Under the pieces are notes generated by a model, which saw nothing but the letters and a program-made list of their open reading frames with translations, did not search any database and had not been told where the DNA came from. The translations under genes were made by a program, and so were the position numbers. Below, one piece after another: positions 1 to 10,737 of a DNA stretch of 64,000 nucleotides (position 1 is its first letter; the number at the start of each line of letters is the position of its first letter). The DNA comes from Sphagnum compactum (Eukaryota > Bryophyta > Sphagnopsida > Sphagnales): the NCBI GenBank assembly GCA_965153455.1, contig OZ234493.1, positions 9,166,213 to 9,230,212 of the forward strand, written 5' to 3'.

Positions 1-407
1 CTGTTGAAATGCTTTGTTGATTACAAACATGAACTCATCATGCAAGTTCATGTAAAACACAACTTTTATTGAAAACAAAAATCAAATTTCACATATGACA
101 AAATTTATTCAAAACATAAAGTTTTTCAATGGACCCCCCAAAAAAAATTCATAATTCTCATTACTGAAAATAAAATTTGTTAAAATTTTGTCATTTCCCC
201 CTTTTTCTTCCTTTTGCCTCTTTTTTTCCTTTTTTTTCATCATAATTTCTTGGCAAAACCTTTTTATTCTTGGTTTAAGTTATTTCTAGTTGTGTTGTTT
301 CCTTTTATAGTTATCTATTTTCACTTTTCAGTTTCATATTCAACATTTCCAAATTCACAGGTTAAATATAATCTTGAAGGTGAATGTATCACACTACCAA
401 TCTAAAA

Positions 408-619
408 GTGCATTCACACTTGATGTTAAGTCAGTGTTAAATAAAAATCTAGGTGGCATCCTAGGTGGCATGCAATGTTAAATAGGTGATAACTTAATGT
501 TAAGTGAATGCTAGCTTACCATAAAATCTTCATGGTAATTAGTAGGCTTAAGTCCTAAATGACTACCATGATGTTAGGGGACTCAACACTAGAGTCCCTA
601 ACACCAAGTGTGAATGCAC
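408..619. mobile_element. small MITE-like element with terminal inverted repeats
   Basis: GTGCATTCACACTTG at 408-422 is matched by its exact reverse complement at 605-619, and similarity continues inward for a few more bases with mismatches (GATGTTAAG against GGTGTTAGG). The interior is non-coding and AT-rich. No clear target-site duplication is visible, so the superfamily is not assigned. Confidence 0.5.
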
Positions 620-1400
620 CAATGTAAGTGTTGAAAAAAACTCAATGTTAAGTTAAATATTCCTTGGTCATTGTTGAAATTAAATATCTTGAACACAATG
701 GAAAATTAAAAATATTATATCTTATAATGATTGCGATAGGATGGTAAAGTAAGACATGCACAATTCTACACATGGCAAAAAAAAGATGAAGAGATGAAGA
801 GAAAGAAAGGTGAGGGAATATGGGAAGCACAAACAAATGATGAAAAAAAAAGAAAAAAGAAAGAGAGGGGGTGGGGGGAAGGGATGGAAGGGATAAAAAG
901 GCCAAGCTCATGCACCACTTAAAGGGCCAAATGGGGAGCTTTAGTAGCAAACTCCCCCTTTGCCCATTGTTGAAGTACTTGGGCTTAAATCATTTTTAAG
1001 GATCCTAAAAACATTTTCAATATTAACCTTACTAACATCCATTTGTTAGTCAAACATAATTTTATCCAAATTTTCATCAATTGGCTTGAAATTATACAAA
1101 ACATAATTTTGACTTACATAATTCATATTTACAAATAAATCAAGTTCAATTTTTCAAACCTTCAACCATCACAATCAACTATTTTAGAATTGAATGTGTT
1201 TTAAATTGTTGATAAATAAAAGACGCCTGGAATTGACGTCATTTATCCTTTCATTAAGAATTGAATAACATAGGTTCAAAAAAATTTGACCATGTTTCAA
1301 ATTGCTTGTAAAATAATTGAATTATGATTTTTCCATTTGCAATGATAATTCACAAGTATTGTAATAACCAGCTTATCCAACGTTTGAGAGCGTAAAGCAT

Positions 1401-1482
1401 GTGACACATCAATGGCATCACAAACATTGAATAGGCCACATGTGACACATCAATGGCGCCACAAACATTGGGTAGGCCATAT
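1401..1482. repeat. 41-bp tandem direct repeat, two copies
   Basis: Two adjacent units begin at 1,401 and 1,442 with GTGACACATCAATGGC, share ACAAACATTG and TAGGCCA, and differ at a few positions. They are non-coding. Confidence 0.8.
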
Positions 1483-1527
1483 GATTGATGATCCTATGTA
1501 AACACGAACCATGAGATATAAAAATGT

Positions 1528-1662
1528 ATCACTAAACAATTTATCCTTAGAATTTAAGGCATCAACAACAATATCACTAAACAATTTATCCTTAGAATTT
1601 AAGGCATCAACAACAATATCACTAAACAATTTATCCTTAGAATTTAAGGCATCGACAACAAT
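1528..1662. repeat. 45-bp tandem repeat, three copies
   Basis: Units start at 1,528, 1,573 and 1,618, each beginning ATCACTAAACAATTTATCC and almost identical, followed by a short partial unit. Because 45 is a multiple of three, open frames with a repeated 15-residue motif arise on both strands (1,450-1,680 minus and 1,511-1,732 plus). These frames are by-products of the repeat, not genes. Confidence 0.85.
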
Positions 1663-2492
1663 ATCGACATATTTATGCATTGTAAAAGTTTCAACATTGA
1701 ATGTATCAACAATAATGTTTGCACTAGCCTAATGTGCAAATCAATATAACACTAACCCAATAGGTTTTCTAGGTTTAATGGTACTAGACAGAATAGCTTT
1801 AGATTTAACAAAAAGTTCCAATTTTTTTTTATCAAATACATAAATCATACAATACACAAATAAATACTTTCTATCTTTCATTTCAAAATTAGTGTGCTAA
1901 ACAACTTTTTTTTTTACCAAATCCTAGTGTGTAGATTGTCCAAGTTCTTTCCAACAAATTTTATGTGCCTTAATTTCTTGATAGGCAAAATGAAAAAAAT
2001 TAATTAACATTATATGAAAAATGAATGGTACCTCAAACTCCAAGAGTAAATTCCTTGCTTGAACCATTTTCCTCCTTTCCTCCTCTTATGACAATTAGTT
2101 CTCAAAGTATCAACATGATCAAAAGAAAAATATCAATGACACAATGTCAATTGTCATTGAATTCATTGCAAATACTACCTCTAAATTAAAATATGAATTT
2201 AATGTTAGTTAACATTGGCTACTAACATCATCTTAACATTAATGCCATGACATATGACACATAAGATTTAATGTTAGTTAACATATAACTATGGACTAGT
2301 GCTTGATTTTAACATCCTTAACACTAGCCTAACATTGAAGTTAACACCAGGTGTAGCCATGCCTTAAGCCACAAAAGTTGAAATTTGTATTAGAACTATG
2401 AGCAATGTTTCTGAAAGGCTCATGCATCACTTCAAAATGTGACAAAATGTGACACCCAGTACCCCAGGTCATTGAATTGGCAAGTTGGTAAT

Positions 2493-4802
2493 TTACACAG
2501 ACACAGGGGTGAGCAAACTTTCCAGGATCTTGTCATCTAATTCAAATTTGATGTCCTTTTTGTCTCTTCCAATGGCTATGTACTCCTCATACCGAGCCTT
2601 CAAATCCTCTTGCAAATTCGTTTTGCTCTCCCATCCCAGCTTTGTGCTGGCTGCTCTCGGCTCTGCATAAAAGTGCTGCACCAGCACAGAAATTGTACAA
2701 ATATGCAGGAAGTCAGAAACAGCTTTCAGTTCTATAACAGAGAAAGATGCACAATGCTCAAGCAACTTGCTGAGCTGAATTTCCTAGCAGGAGGAGGGAA
2801 GAAGAGGCAGGAAAGGAAGACTGGAAATTGTTGACAGTACCATGTTGCGAAAGGGGAAGGACTTCTTGGCATCGACACCAGCAGCTTTAGGATCATAATG
2901 CACAATCTCTGCTTCCTTGCCAGCAGCTTTGGCACACAGGCGAACGAGCCCATCAAAGGTGACAGCACGGTCACTGACAGCATTAAATATGGAGCCATTA
3001 GCAGCAGCCGGCTTCTCAACAGCAAGCGTGAGCATGCTTGACAGGTCAGAGACATGAGAAATATTCGTCACCTGGAGCCCTGATCCTGGAATTGGAACAG
3101 GTCTTCCCCTCACAATTCCTGTATTTTGAAAGTGACAATTGATCAGAGGCTAGTTCAAAGAATAACTCATTGAAAAATATTGCAGTTTCTGAGCTCAGAC
3201 AAACGAGCTACCTACCTCAAGTATACCCTAACTTGAACAAAGCTACAATACATGATACTGAGAAGGGAAAAAGAATGTGACCCATGTTTAACAAAGTGGA
3301 TAGATTACATACGGTCAAAGAACCATTCTTCACAGTCTTTGTTGTTGCCAGAGCCTGTCATATACTGAGGGCGGAAGGAAGCCCAGCTCTCAAAGCCCAA
3401 GCCTGCTAGATAATCCTCCACTATCTTATGGCCTGCATCTCCCTTGACCTCATCCTGGTTCAACACAACTTTCTTATTATATAGTCTGACAAACTGTTTC
3501 TCTTCCATTGCTCCTCCCATTTGAAACATCATCAAAGCATCCCATCGAAACACAATGTGGAAAGAAAGAGTGAAGATAGGATTTGAGAGGCCTAACCCCC
3601 TCCACATGAGGTGGCTCATCTGTGCTCTTGTAGATTCCTGCACTGCTGATGAACAAAAACTGCTTCGCTCCACTTGCCTTTGCCCAATCTGCAACAGGTC
3701 TATCCCACCAGGACCAGAAGTTAACTCTTGTCTTGTGCAAGGAGGGAGTGAGGACAAGACTGAACTCGAAACATTGGCAGATAGGCATCCTTGTCTACTA
3801 CCGAAGCCCCAGAACATAATGGACACAAAAAGCTTGTTTTCTCATACACTATCTTGCAGCACTTTTGTCACCAGATTTTCCAGATTTGTGTGCAACAGAC
3901 AAAGGGAGAGAGGAGTGGTATTCTTGCACCTCCTCTTGCCAGAAGCTTGCAAAATTTCAATTGTGGAGAGGATGAGATGGAGAAAGAGAGAGAACAACAT
4001 ACTTGACAACCTCCAACGTCTTGCCATTGTTGTCAAGAACTACATCGAAGGATGAGAGCCCGAGAACTCCAATATCCGCAGGCTCTCCCCACACTGTCTC
4101 CACTCCTAAGTCCCGTAGTTCCTGCCATTCTTTGCATCAGGCGGTGAAGAAGAATTTTTCTTCCAGAAACCTTCAAGAGGAGAGGACCGTGGGAAGACAA
4201 TTGGCCTATTGAAGATGCAAAACTTCGGTTTCCTCTTCAGATCACATACAATTGAGAATCATGGACCAGAGAGGCCTTGGCGCACTCACCGAGAATCGAG
4301 AAAACGGAGGCTTCTTCATCTTATCCGAAGACTCGTCGCCAACAGTGAGGATGGTGACGGCATGGCCAGCAGCTCGAAGGTCCTTGGCAAACCAGAAGCC
4401 GATGATGGCGTGACCTCCACTGTTGGTGTTCACAATCAGGACCTTCTTCTTGCTCTCTCCCTGTCCCTGTACCGCAGCAGCAGCAGCAGCTCGTACCACC
4501 ACATTATTCCAGGCTGCTCCTGCTGCTCTCCGTTCGACGGATCTCAAGCCATTCCGCTGATGCTGCTCCGTCAAGAAGCTGGAAAAAAGAGACAAATGTG
4601 CGGTACAGAATTGCGAACAACAGGAGGAAGAGGAGGAAGTACCAGAACGTAAGAACAGTCTAAAAGTCTGTCCACTTGCTGCTACTGCTAAAGACGAAGA
4701 AGAAGAAGAAGAAGAAGAAGGCGAAGAAGACCAAGGAATGAGAACCAGACTAGAAAGACTTTGTGAAAGAGCCATGGCAATCATGCAACTTGTGTGCTCC
4801 AA
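2493..4802 (-). CDS. CSP41A: Chloroplast stem-loop binding protein CSP41a, six exons
   Basis: In other plants CSP41a is an atypical short-chain dehydrogenase-fold protein that binds and cleaves stem-loop RNA in chloroplasts and stabilises plastid transcripts. Exons, in transcript order: 4290-4802, 4003-4121, 3597-3699, 3313-3454, 2841-3118 and 2493-2675. All introns are GT-AG and all phases join, giving 445 residues (436 if ATG 4775 is used; that ATG has the better context and starts MALSQSL). Residues 1-118 are Ser/Ala-rich, as expected of a transit peptide. The nucleotide-binding-like strand [14 protein letters not shown] follows at about 119-132, then [86 protein letters not shown] and a C-terminal GWESKTNL...[12 protein letters not shown]. 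The family is about 400 residues long, so this copy looks complete and intact. Confidence 0.93.
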
Positions 4803-5229
4803 TTTTCTCCCGAAGTTTCAATGTTCGCCGTCGCACAAGGATCTTAATGATAATGCAGCAAGTGCAGATCAATCTACGATCATGACTTCAACAATTATCA
4901 AAACAAATTTACCTGGACTCGACAAGAGGAAAGAAGAAGGGAGAAGAAGAGCATGGCGTATGTGTGTGCAAAGGCGGATTTCAGTGGCCGAAATCAAAAG
5001 TGGTGGTACGAGGAGGATGAAAAAAAGCTGCAATTGGATAAAGGATCATCCGGTGTTGTTCTTCCCTTAAATAAATAAATAAATAAATATTTTTTAAAAA
5101 AATTCTACAACCAGGGTTAATCGGTAGTTAAATCATAGGTTCCAGCCCAGGTTAATATGAACTGGATCTGAACCAAGACTGATTTTCAGAACAGGAACCA
5201 AAACTTCTTTCTCTCTCTCTCTCTCTTTT

Positions 5230-5260
<31 letters not shown>
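4803..5260. other. CSP41a upstream region with simple repeats
   Basis: This is the 5' flank of the minus-strand CSP41a gene. It holds a TAAA microsatellite at 5,068-5,090 and a CT/CTT tract at about 5,208-5,259, typical of plant promoters and leaders. No TATA box or start site can be fixed by eye. Confidence 0.45.
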
Positions 5261-7187
5261 TTTTTAATTTTTAAATTTTTAAAAAAATTTAATCAAGGTT
5301 CTCTCGTTCTCAGAATGAATCAAGGTTCTCTCGTTCTATTTTATATTTCCTTCTTAAGAATCGGAATGATCCTACGGGCAGGGTACATACACCTGCTCTT
5401 TAAGAGTGAGAGGGATCCCTACAAGGAGGGTCCTTCACACCTACTCCTTAAGAGGGAGAGTGATCCCTATGAGCAATGTTCTTGTTGCTTAAAAGTGAGA
5501 TAGATACCTTAGGGGAGGGTTCTTAGTCTTTTAAGAGTGAGATGAATCTTATGTCTATAACACAATTAGAACTCAGATAGATTTTAAGTTTATGTGTTGA
5601 CGAATTGACATTGTGGTTTTGACAGATGACATTCGAATGTCGGTTGACATTGTCATCATTAATTCCACTTAAACAAATTTGGATTCATAAGCAGCTCTAT
5701 TTTGTGGGGTTGTCATTCTAGTTGCAACTCAAACGAAACATAGCTTTTATCATGATCAATATTCAATGGACTACTTTCTCTCTTTAGTTTTAAAGGTTTT
5801 TGAATGTTTGCATCAACAAGTCAACAATTTTTTTCCATTGATGTGTCAACATGGCATGGAGTGTGAAAAGGTTTGAAAGTCCTCTTTCAATTTTGCGTTC
5901 ATTTTACATGTAGAAGGTGTCAATGGCATTATAACAAATGTAAGCGGCCTCTATTTTGAGGTGTGATGTTATTGTAAATGAGAGTTCTTCTAGGCTAAAT
6001 GTTATTTCAAGTGTTCTTCCCCTCTCTTTATATGACATGCTCCTTGCAACTTAGAAGGGAAGGGGTTTGAATACTTGATTTGTTCATATTTTAGTTGCGA
6101 TTTGCTTTCATTAGTGGTTTCTTCTTTTTGCTTCGACTCGGGTCCTTCCCTCTTGTACCTTTCTCTCCCTTTTTTTTGGGTGTTTTGTTTTATTGATGTT
6201 TGGCAAGTTTTCATCAATAGCCACTATTGTAATGTGCAGCATGACAAATGGATGGTGGATGGATAAGAAACATCTATTGGGTTTTAATTCCTCATTAAAC
6301 CATAGTAGTTGACTCAATTGACTACTTGGCTACTAACACCCCCCCAGCCTTCACCTACTTATTAACCATATGCATGCATCCACTTATTTAATAACATTTA
6401 ATGCCTATTTATTTATCTACCTACATGACCTTTATTGGATATGTTACCGAGGTGAAACCTAACATCAACTCATTTACATTCGTCCATATCTAAATCACAA
6501 TTAACACCTTGTGAATGGTGCATTTTTGGTTCACTCCCACCAACTCTACCCATGTTGTAAGAAAGAAAGGACGAAATAACCCAACATTGAAATGAGATTG
6601 CAACAAGAAAATGGTAGATAAACATGGGTGAGTTGCTTCACTATTACGGTAATACCTTTTAAGGTTCGGCAAAAATTATATTATTTTTTTAAATGGCAAA
6701 ATTTTAAAATATTAAGGTCCTTTCCTCCTGAAGATTTAAAAAATTATTGTTTCTTGAAGTCGAAATTTCATAGGAATCCTAAACTATTTTTATACACATC
6801 CACACCTTAAGTTTATAAATGTTATAAAAGAATCCCGAATATAACTAATAGCTTGAATTTCATTCCTTTTAATGTCCTTATTTATATTAATTATTTCAAT
6901 TTGATCAATCAAATTAAGCTTTAGTTAAAGTGTTATTGTTTGGTGTTAAACAACACTTACTTGAACATTTCTTCGTTGCCTTTATATACTTCATGATGTT
7001 GAACTGTGACAACATAACTTCATCAAGGTTAAATAAAATTAACATATCATGAATGAAATCCAATTGAGCATTGTTGTCATAAGTCTCTTCTATCTTAATT
7101 TCAAATCAAATTTCATGTGCCATCCTTGATTATTAAGAATTTTTCACTAATAAAGCACCAAGTTGTTATGCCAACATTACTAGATGA

Positions 7188-7965
7188 ATGCACAATCAAG
7201 TGGCTCAATATCGACATATTTACATTCCCTATAAGTCCATAGAAGATTATTTAAAATGATTCAAATGAACATGATTGGTACTTTAAAAATTATTATTATA
7301 ATAATTTTTTTGAATAATACATGTTCAATCACCAACAAACCTTCCCAAATCTATGTGAAAACTTGAATTTAATGTAGCTAATGTCATTTTTTAATTTGGA
7401 AATGTTAAAAGGAAAACCCAAAAAATCCATATGAATAATGACTCATGTAAAACTTTCAAAAACATGAGTCAATATTCATATGAACTTTGTGACCTTTGTA
7501 TATATGCTTTTGGGACAAAAAATTTGAAAAACAAACAAAAATTGCAACTCATATGGACTTATGAAAATATGGTCAAATTTTAACCATTCAAAAGTCCCTA
7601 ACTATTAAACAATTAAGGTTTTCAAAGGAAAGATTCCTCATGTGAGTTTATCATCTTGTATAACATCATATATTGAGTCTCAGTAACAAATTTGGAATGT
7701 GAATCAATATTATTTTTTTCATTTTGTGATGTTTCAATTATATGACCAGTCCATATTTTTTAACATCAAGAGTCCATTACTAATAGCAAATGAGTTTTTT
7801 TATCAATAAATAACCACACAATTCTTTTCACAATGAAATTGTTAGTTTTGATCCAAGTCCCAATTTTTAGATTAAATATATATTAATCACCATATGCATT
7901 TGAATAAAGGGTACGCAAAGAAACAACACCATTTCATCACAAAAATGAGCCACTTGATTGTGCAT
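7188..7965. repeat. 20-bp perfect inverted repeat flanking 738 bp
   Basis: ATGCACAATCAAGTGGCTCA at 7,188-7,207 recurs as its exact reverse complement at 7,946-7,965. The interior is AT-rich and non-coding and contains the hairpin at 7,428-7,482. No target-site duplication is visible at the outer edges. It could be the ends of a decayed DNA transposon. Confidence 0.5.
7428..7482. repeat. 21-bp stem hairpin with 13-nt loop
   Basis: The left arm 7,428-7,448 (starts CATATGAATAATGACTCATG) and the right arm 7,462-7,482 are reverse complements with one mismatch. The loop is AAAACTTTCAAAA. The stem is far longer than expected by chance. It may be a tiny foldback element. Confidence 0.7.
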
Positions 7966-8824
7966 CCACCTTATTATGATGCATTGAATCTAATGTTGTT
8001 AAGAAACAAAAAAATTTAAGAATGTATTGCACCCCACCAATTTCACACCAAATAACTTTGTTACAAATACATACAAAACAAAAAATGATCGTACTTAATA
8101 AAAGTACGTTAAAAAGGGAAATTAAAAAATGAAAACCAAGGTGAATAGTGGTTGTTAGAGCTTTGAAAATGAAAGAATCATAAATATTAAAGAATATTGA
8201 TTTGGAAAGAATAAGGCTCATTGTGATGGCAAGTGCAGCGCATGGTGGACATCCATGCCAACTAATTAACATTTCACACAAAAATTAGGGCCTTTGCATT
8301 GTCCAACTCATGGTTAGTTGTTTCCTTTTCATGCTCATCTTTATAGTTTACTTATGGTTTGATCACACACTTCCTTTTTTTCTTTCCTTTTCTTTCAATA
8401 AATAGGCCTAAGTTTTCTAACATTATTCAAAATTTGCATGAGGGTAATTGATTTCAAAGGATCCATGGGTTTTGTTTTAGTTTCAAAAGCAAAAGTTCAA
8501 TTTTTTGGGGCTTATCTCCATTTTGATTTTTGGAACATCTATTTGGGAAACATCTTTAAAATAAAGGGAGTGTAAATTGTATTGTTTTAAAATTTGAAAA
8601 ATGTTAAGAAGAAATGTGAATCAAGTCATGTTATGCACAACCAACACTATGCCAAAACATGGAATCCATGACTATGACATTTTACAACAAATGTTCAAAC
8701 TTAATGATGTAATCCCATTCTTCATGTTTTTGTGCCATTTATGCAACTTTAGGCACTTGATTATGACTATCATTATGCTTATAAATACATTGTTAATAGT
8801 CATCTTAAAAGAAGTGTAATTAAA

Positions 8825-9310
8825 CTAAACAAGTTAGGTGGTTAGGCTATATAAATTAGGTATCTAAGTAGGTAGCCTAGCTAGTTAACTAATTAACTTA
8901 ATTAAAGTAGTTAGAGCATCTCCACCCCACACTAGCAAACACCTTTTTTCATTAAATTTGCAACATGATAGTGTAAATCCTATTGTGCTATTGTATTGAT
9001 GTCCATTTTGTAATGGTCATTTAACCCCTTTAAAAGTTTTTCTACTATGGATTTGGACAATGATTATTACTTGTGTAGATGTAAAGACATAAATGAGTTT
9101 TTTGCGTTTAAAAGGACTTTGATGACGTTTGATCATTAAATGGTATTTTATTTTAAAATAAAGGAGTTGTTTACAATTTTGGGGTGGAGATGCTCTTAGT
9201 TAAGTAATTAGATTATGTAATTAGGTTAGGTTAGGTAACTAGGTTGGGTAACTAGGTTGGGTTAAGTAGGCTATGAACATAGGTAGTTAGGGTAACTAAA
9301 CTAAGCTACC
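8825..9310. repeat. TAGGT-rich degenerate repeat split by a MITE
   Basis: Both sides of the MITE at 8,914-9,195 carry reiterated TTAGGT, TAACTAGGT and GTAGGTAG motifs (8,825-8,910 and about 9,205-9,310). This fits one degenerate simple repeat into which the MITE inserted. Confidence 0.6.
8914..9195. mobile_element. Harbinger/Tourist-like MITE, 282 bp
   Basis: Perfect 15-bp terminal inverted repeats GAGCATCTCCACCCC (8,914-8,928) and GGGGTGGAGATGCTC (9,181-9,195) are flanked on both sides by TTA (8,911-8,913 and 9,196-9,198). A 3-bp TTA target duplication and ends rich in GAGCATCTCC are known features of PIF/Harbinger-derived MITEs in plants. The interior is AT-rich and non-coding, so the element is non-autonomous. 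Confidence 0.85.
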
Positions 9311-10497
9311 TACGTAGGATTAAGAAAATGTTCATGATAATATGATGAAAAAAATATCATTTGATGAATGAGTGATGTTATCGAGGATAAATTAAAGATA
9401 TGATTTGCATAAATTTATATGGATTTGAAAAATAAAAAAATTGACAATGAACATAAACTAGATGATTCTATTGTTTAAACAAAGCAAAATGCAAGTTAAG
9501 TATGAACTTGACTAGAAATACAAGAATCACAACTTGTAGTGGAAAATTTGAGGAAATTTGCCCTTGAGACTTTAATTTATACCAATGGAACCTTTAAGAA
9601 GTTCATTAGTTCTTTAGAAAATTTCATTAACTAAACATTTTATGAGTTTTTACTAAATATCCTTCTAGAAGTTTTTACTAATCACATCTTTCTCTAACCT
9701 ACCATTGCTAAAGTTATCTAAAAGCTTTCACCAACTATATATTTTAAAAACTTTTATCAATTATTATTCTATGACACACCACATGTTGTGACTTTAGCTT
9801 GAAGCTTGTATCAAGGCTAAAGGCATGAAAAAATATGTAGGCCAAATGAATGTATTGAGACATGAACACACTCTTACAAGAGTGAAAGAATATGAAGGAG
9901 GTGGGTCTCAAACACTCCCAAATGGAAATCACTTTGGGAGTTAGAATTTCAAAGTGTTTTGAATTTGTCGAACAAAATTACAAATGGAAAAACTTGTCCA
10001 AATTGAACATTTTTTATATCATTAGAAAGTTCTTGGAATGTAGATGTTGAAAGCGACTTCACATTCCCCATTTGAATATTTAAAACTCAAGTAATATAAC
10101 CAAAATAATGGTAGGGAGTTAAATTAATAATTTGATTCCTAACCACTAAAACTCAAGAAACATGGTTAAAATGACCTTTGAATTAAACATGACATTACAA
10201 AAATCTTTTGAAAGATTATAATTTATTTTTTAAAGTGCTCCAATTAAAGCTTGTATGCATGAGTTATGATCCCACAAATTTATGCTTGGAAAATTTTCCA
10301 TACTCCAACTTGGGAGTCTTGGAATTTAAAGCATTTCAATGTAAACCCCACAATCAATCACCTCATATATTAATATAAGGAGGAGAATGGTGCCTCCTCT
10401 CAAAGGTTGAACTATGTGGGTCATGTGAATTTAAGTTTCCCTTTATTTAAATCTTAACATCACTTAGTTTTCATTTGTATTAATCTAATTGTAAGTT
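9311..10497. other. AT-rich intergenic stretch
   Basis: No gene, RNA or clear repeat is recognised. The open frame at 9,744-9,932 (minus) is short and AT-driven. Confidence 0.5.
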
Positions 10498-10586
10498 AAC
10501 TTTCATTAGTTATTTACTTTGTGTAAGTTAACTTGTTAATGAGCTTGCACTAGCACCTTCGTCCTAGTTTAATTTTTCGAAACTTT
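10498..10586 (+). repeat. 89-bp dispersed repeat, copy A
   Basis: This matches 25,960-26,047 almost base for base. Both begin AACTTTCATTAGTTATT, share AAGTTAACTTGTTAATGAGC and CACTAGCACC, and end in TAATTTTT with AAACTTT. Copy A ends 12 bp outside the Helitron 3' terminus. Confidence 0.85.
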
Positions 10587-10598
10587 TTTTATTAGCAA

Positions 10599-10630
10599 CT
10601 AGTTGGTAAACCCATTTTGCTTGCAAAATG
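10599..10630 (-). mobile_element. Helitron 3' terminus: hairpin plus CTAG
   Basis: On the minus strand the sequence reads CATTTTGCAAGCAAAATG (8-bp stem, 2-nt loop; 10,613-10,630), a 10-nt spacer GGTTTACCAA, then CTAG (10,599-10,602), with T as the next base outside. This is the canonical Helitron 3' end: a short hairpin about 10 nt before a terminal CTRR, inserted before T. It lies just downstream of the helicase remnant in the right orientation. Confidence 0.85.
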
Positions 10631-10737
10631 ATCAGGAGAAAAGATTGAAAGGACCTTGAGAACTGTTTAGTTAATAGTTTTAAGTTGGGACAATTTTCAT
10701 TCAATGGGACAATAAGAATTTAGGAAGCATTCTATTT

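Larger units (their letters stand above)
1..2480. other. AT-rich gene-free stretch
   Basis: I see no supported gene. The stretch is strongly AT-rich, and its short open frames are low complexity or lie in repeats. It holds an inverted-repeat element at 408-619, a 41-bp tandem pair at 1,401-1,482 and a 45-bp triplicate at 1,528-1,662. Between 2,200 and 2,360 there are several diverged copies of an 'atgttagttaacat'-type motif, which suggests further decayed repeat material. The last part probably includes the 3' UTR and terminator of the minus-strand CSP41a gene that ends at 2,493. Confidence 0.6.
5261..8910. other. AT-rich intergenic stretch
   Basis: No gene is recognised. Around 5,390-5,540 the module 'taagagtgagagggatcc' recurs about four times in diverged form, each with a nearby 'ttaagag', so this is a short decayed tandem repeat. 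An inverted repeat (7,188/7,946) and a hairpin (7,428-7,482) are listed separately. The remaining open frames are short, AT-driven and without recognisable motifs. Confidence 0.55.

Noticed and set aside
1401-1662. Possible CRISPR-like array
   Set aside because: Units are contiguous tandem repeats without unique spacers, in a plant nuclear genome.
1450-1732. Overlapping open frames on both strands with repeated 15-residue motifs
   Set aside because: They result from a 45-bp tandem repeat whose length is a multiple of three; there is no start context, domain or codon signal.
7428-7482. MicroRNA precursor
   Set aside because: The stem is only 21 bp with a 13-nt loop, too short for a typical plant precursor; kept only as a hairpin.
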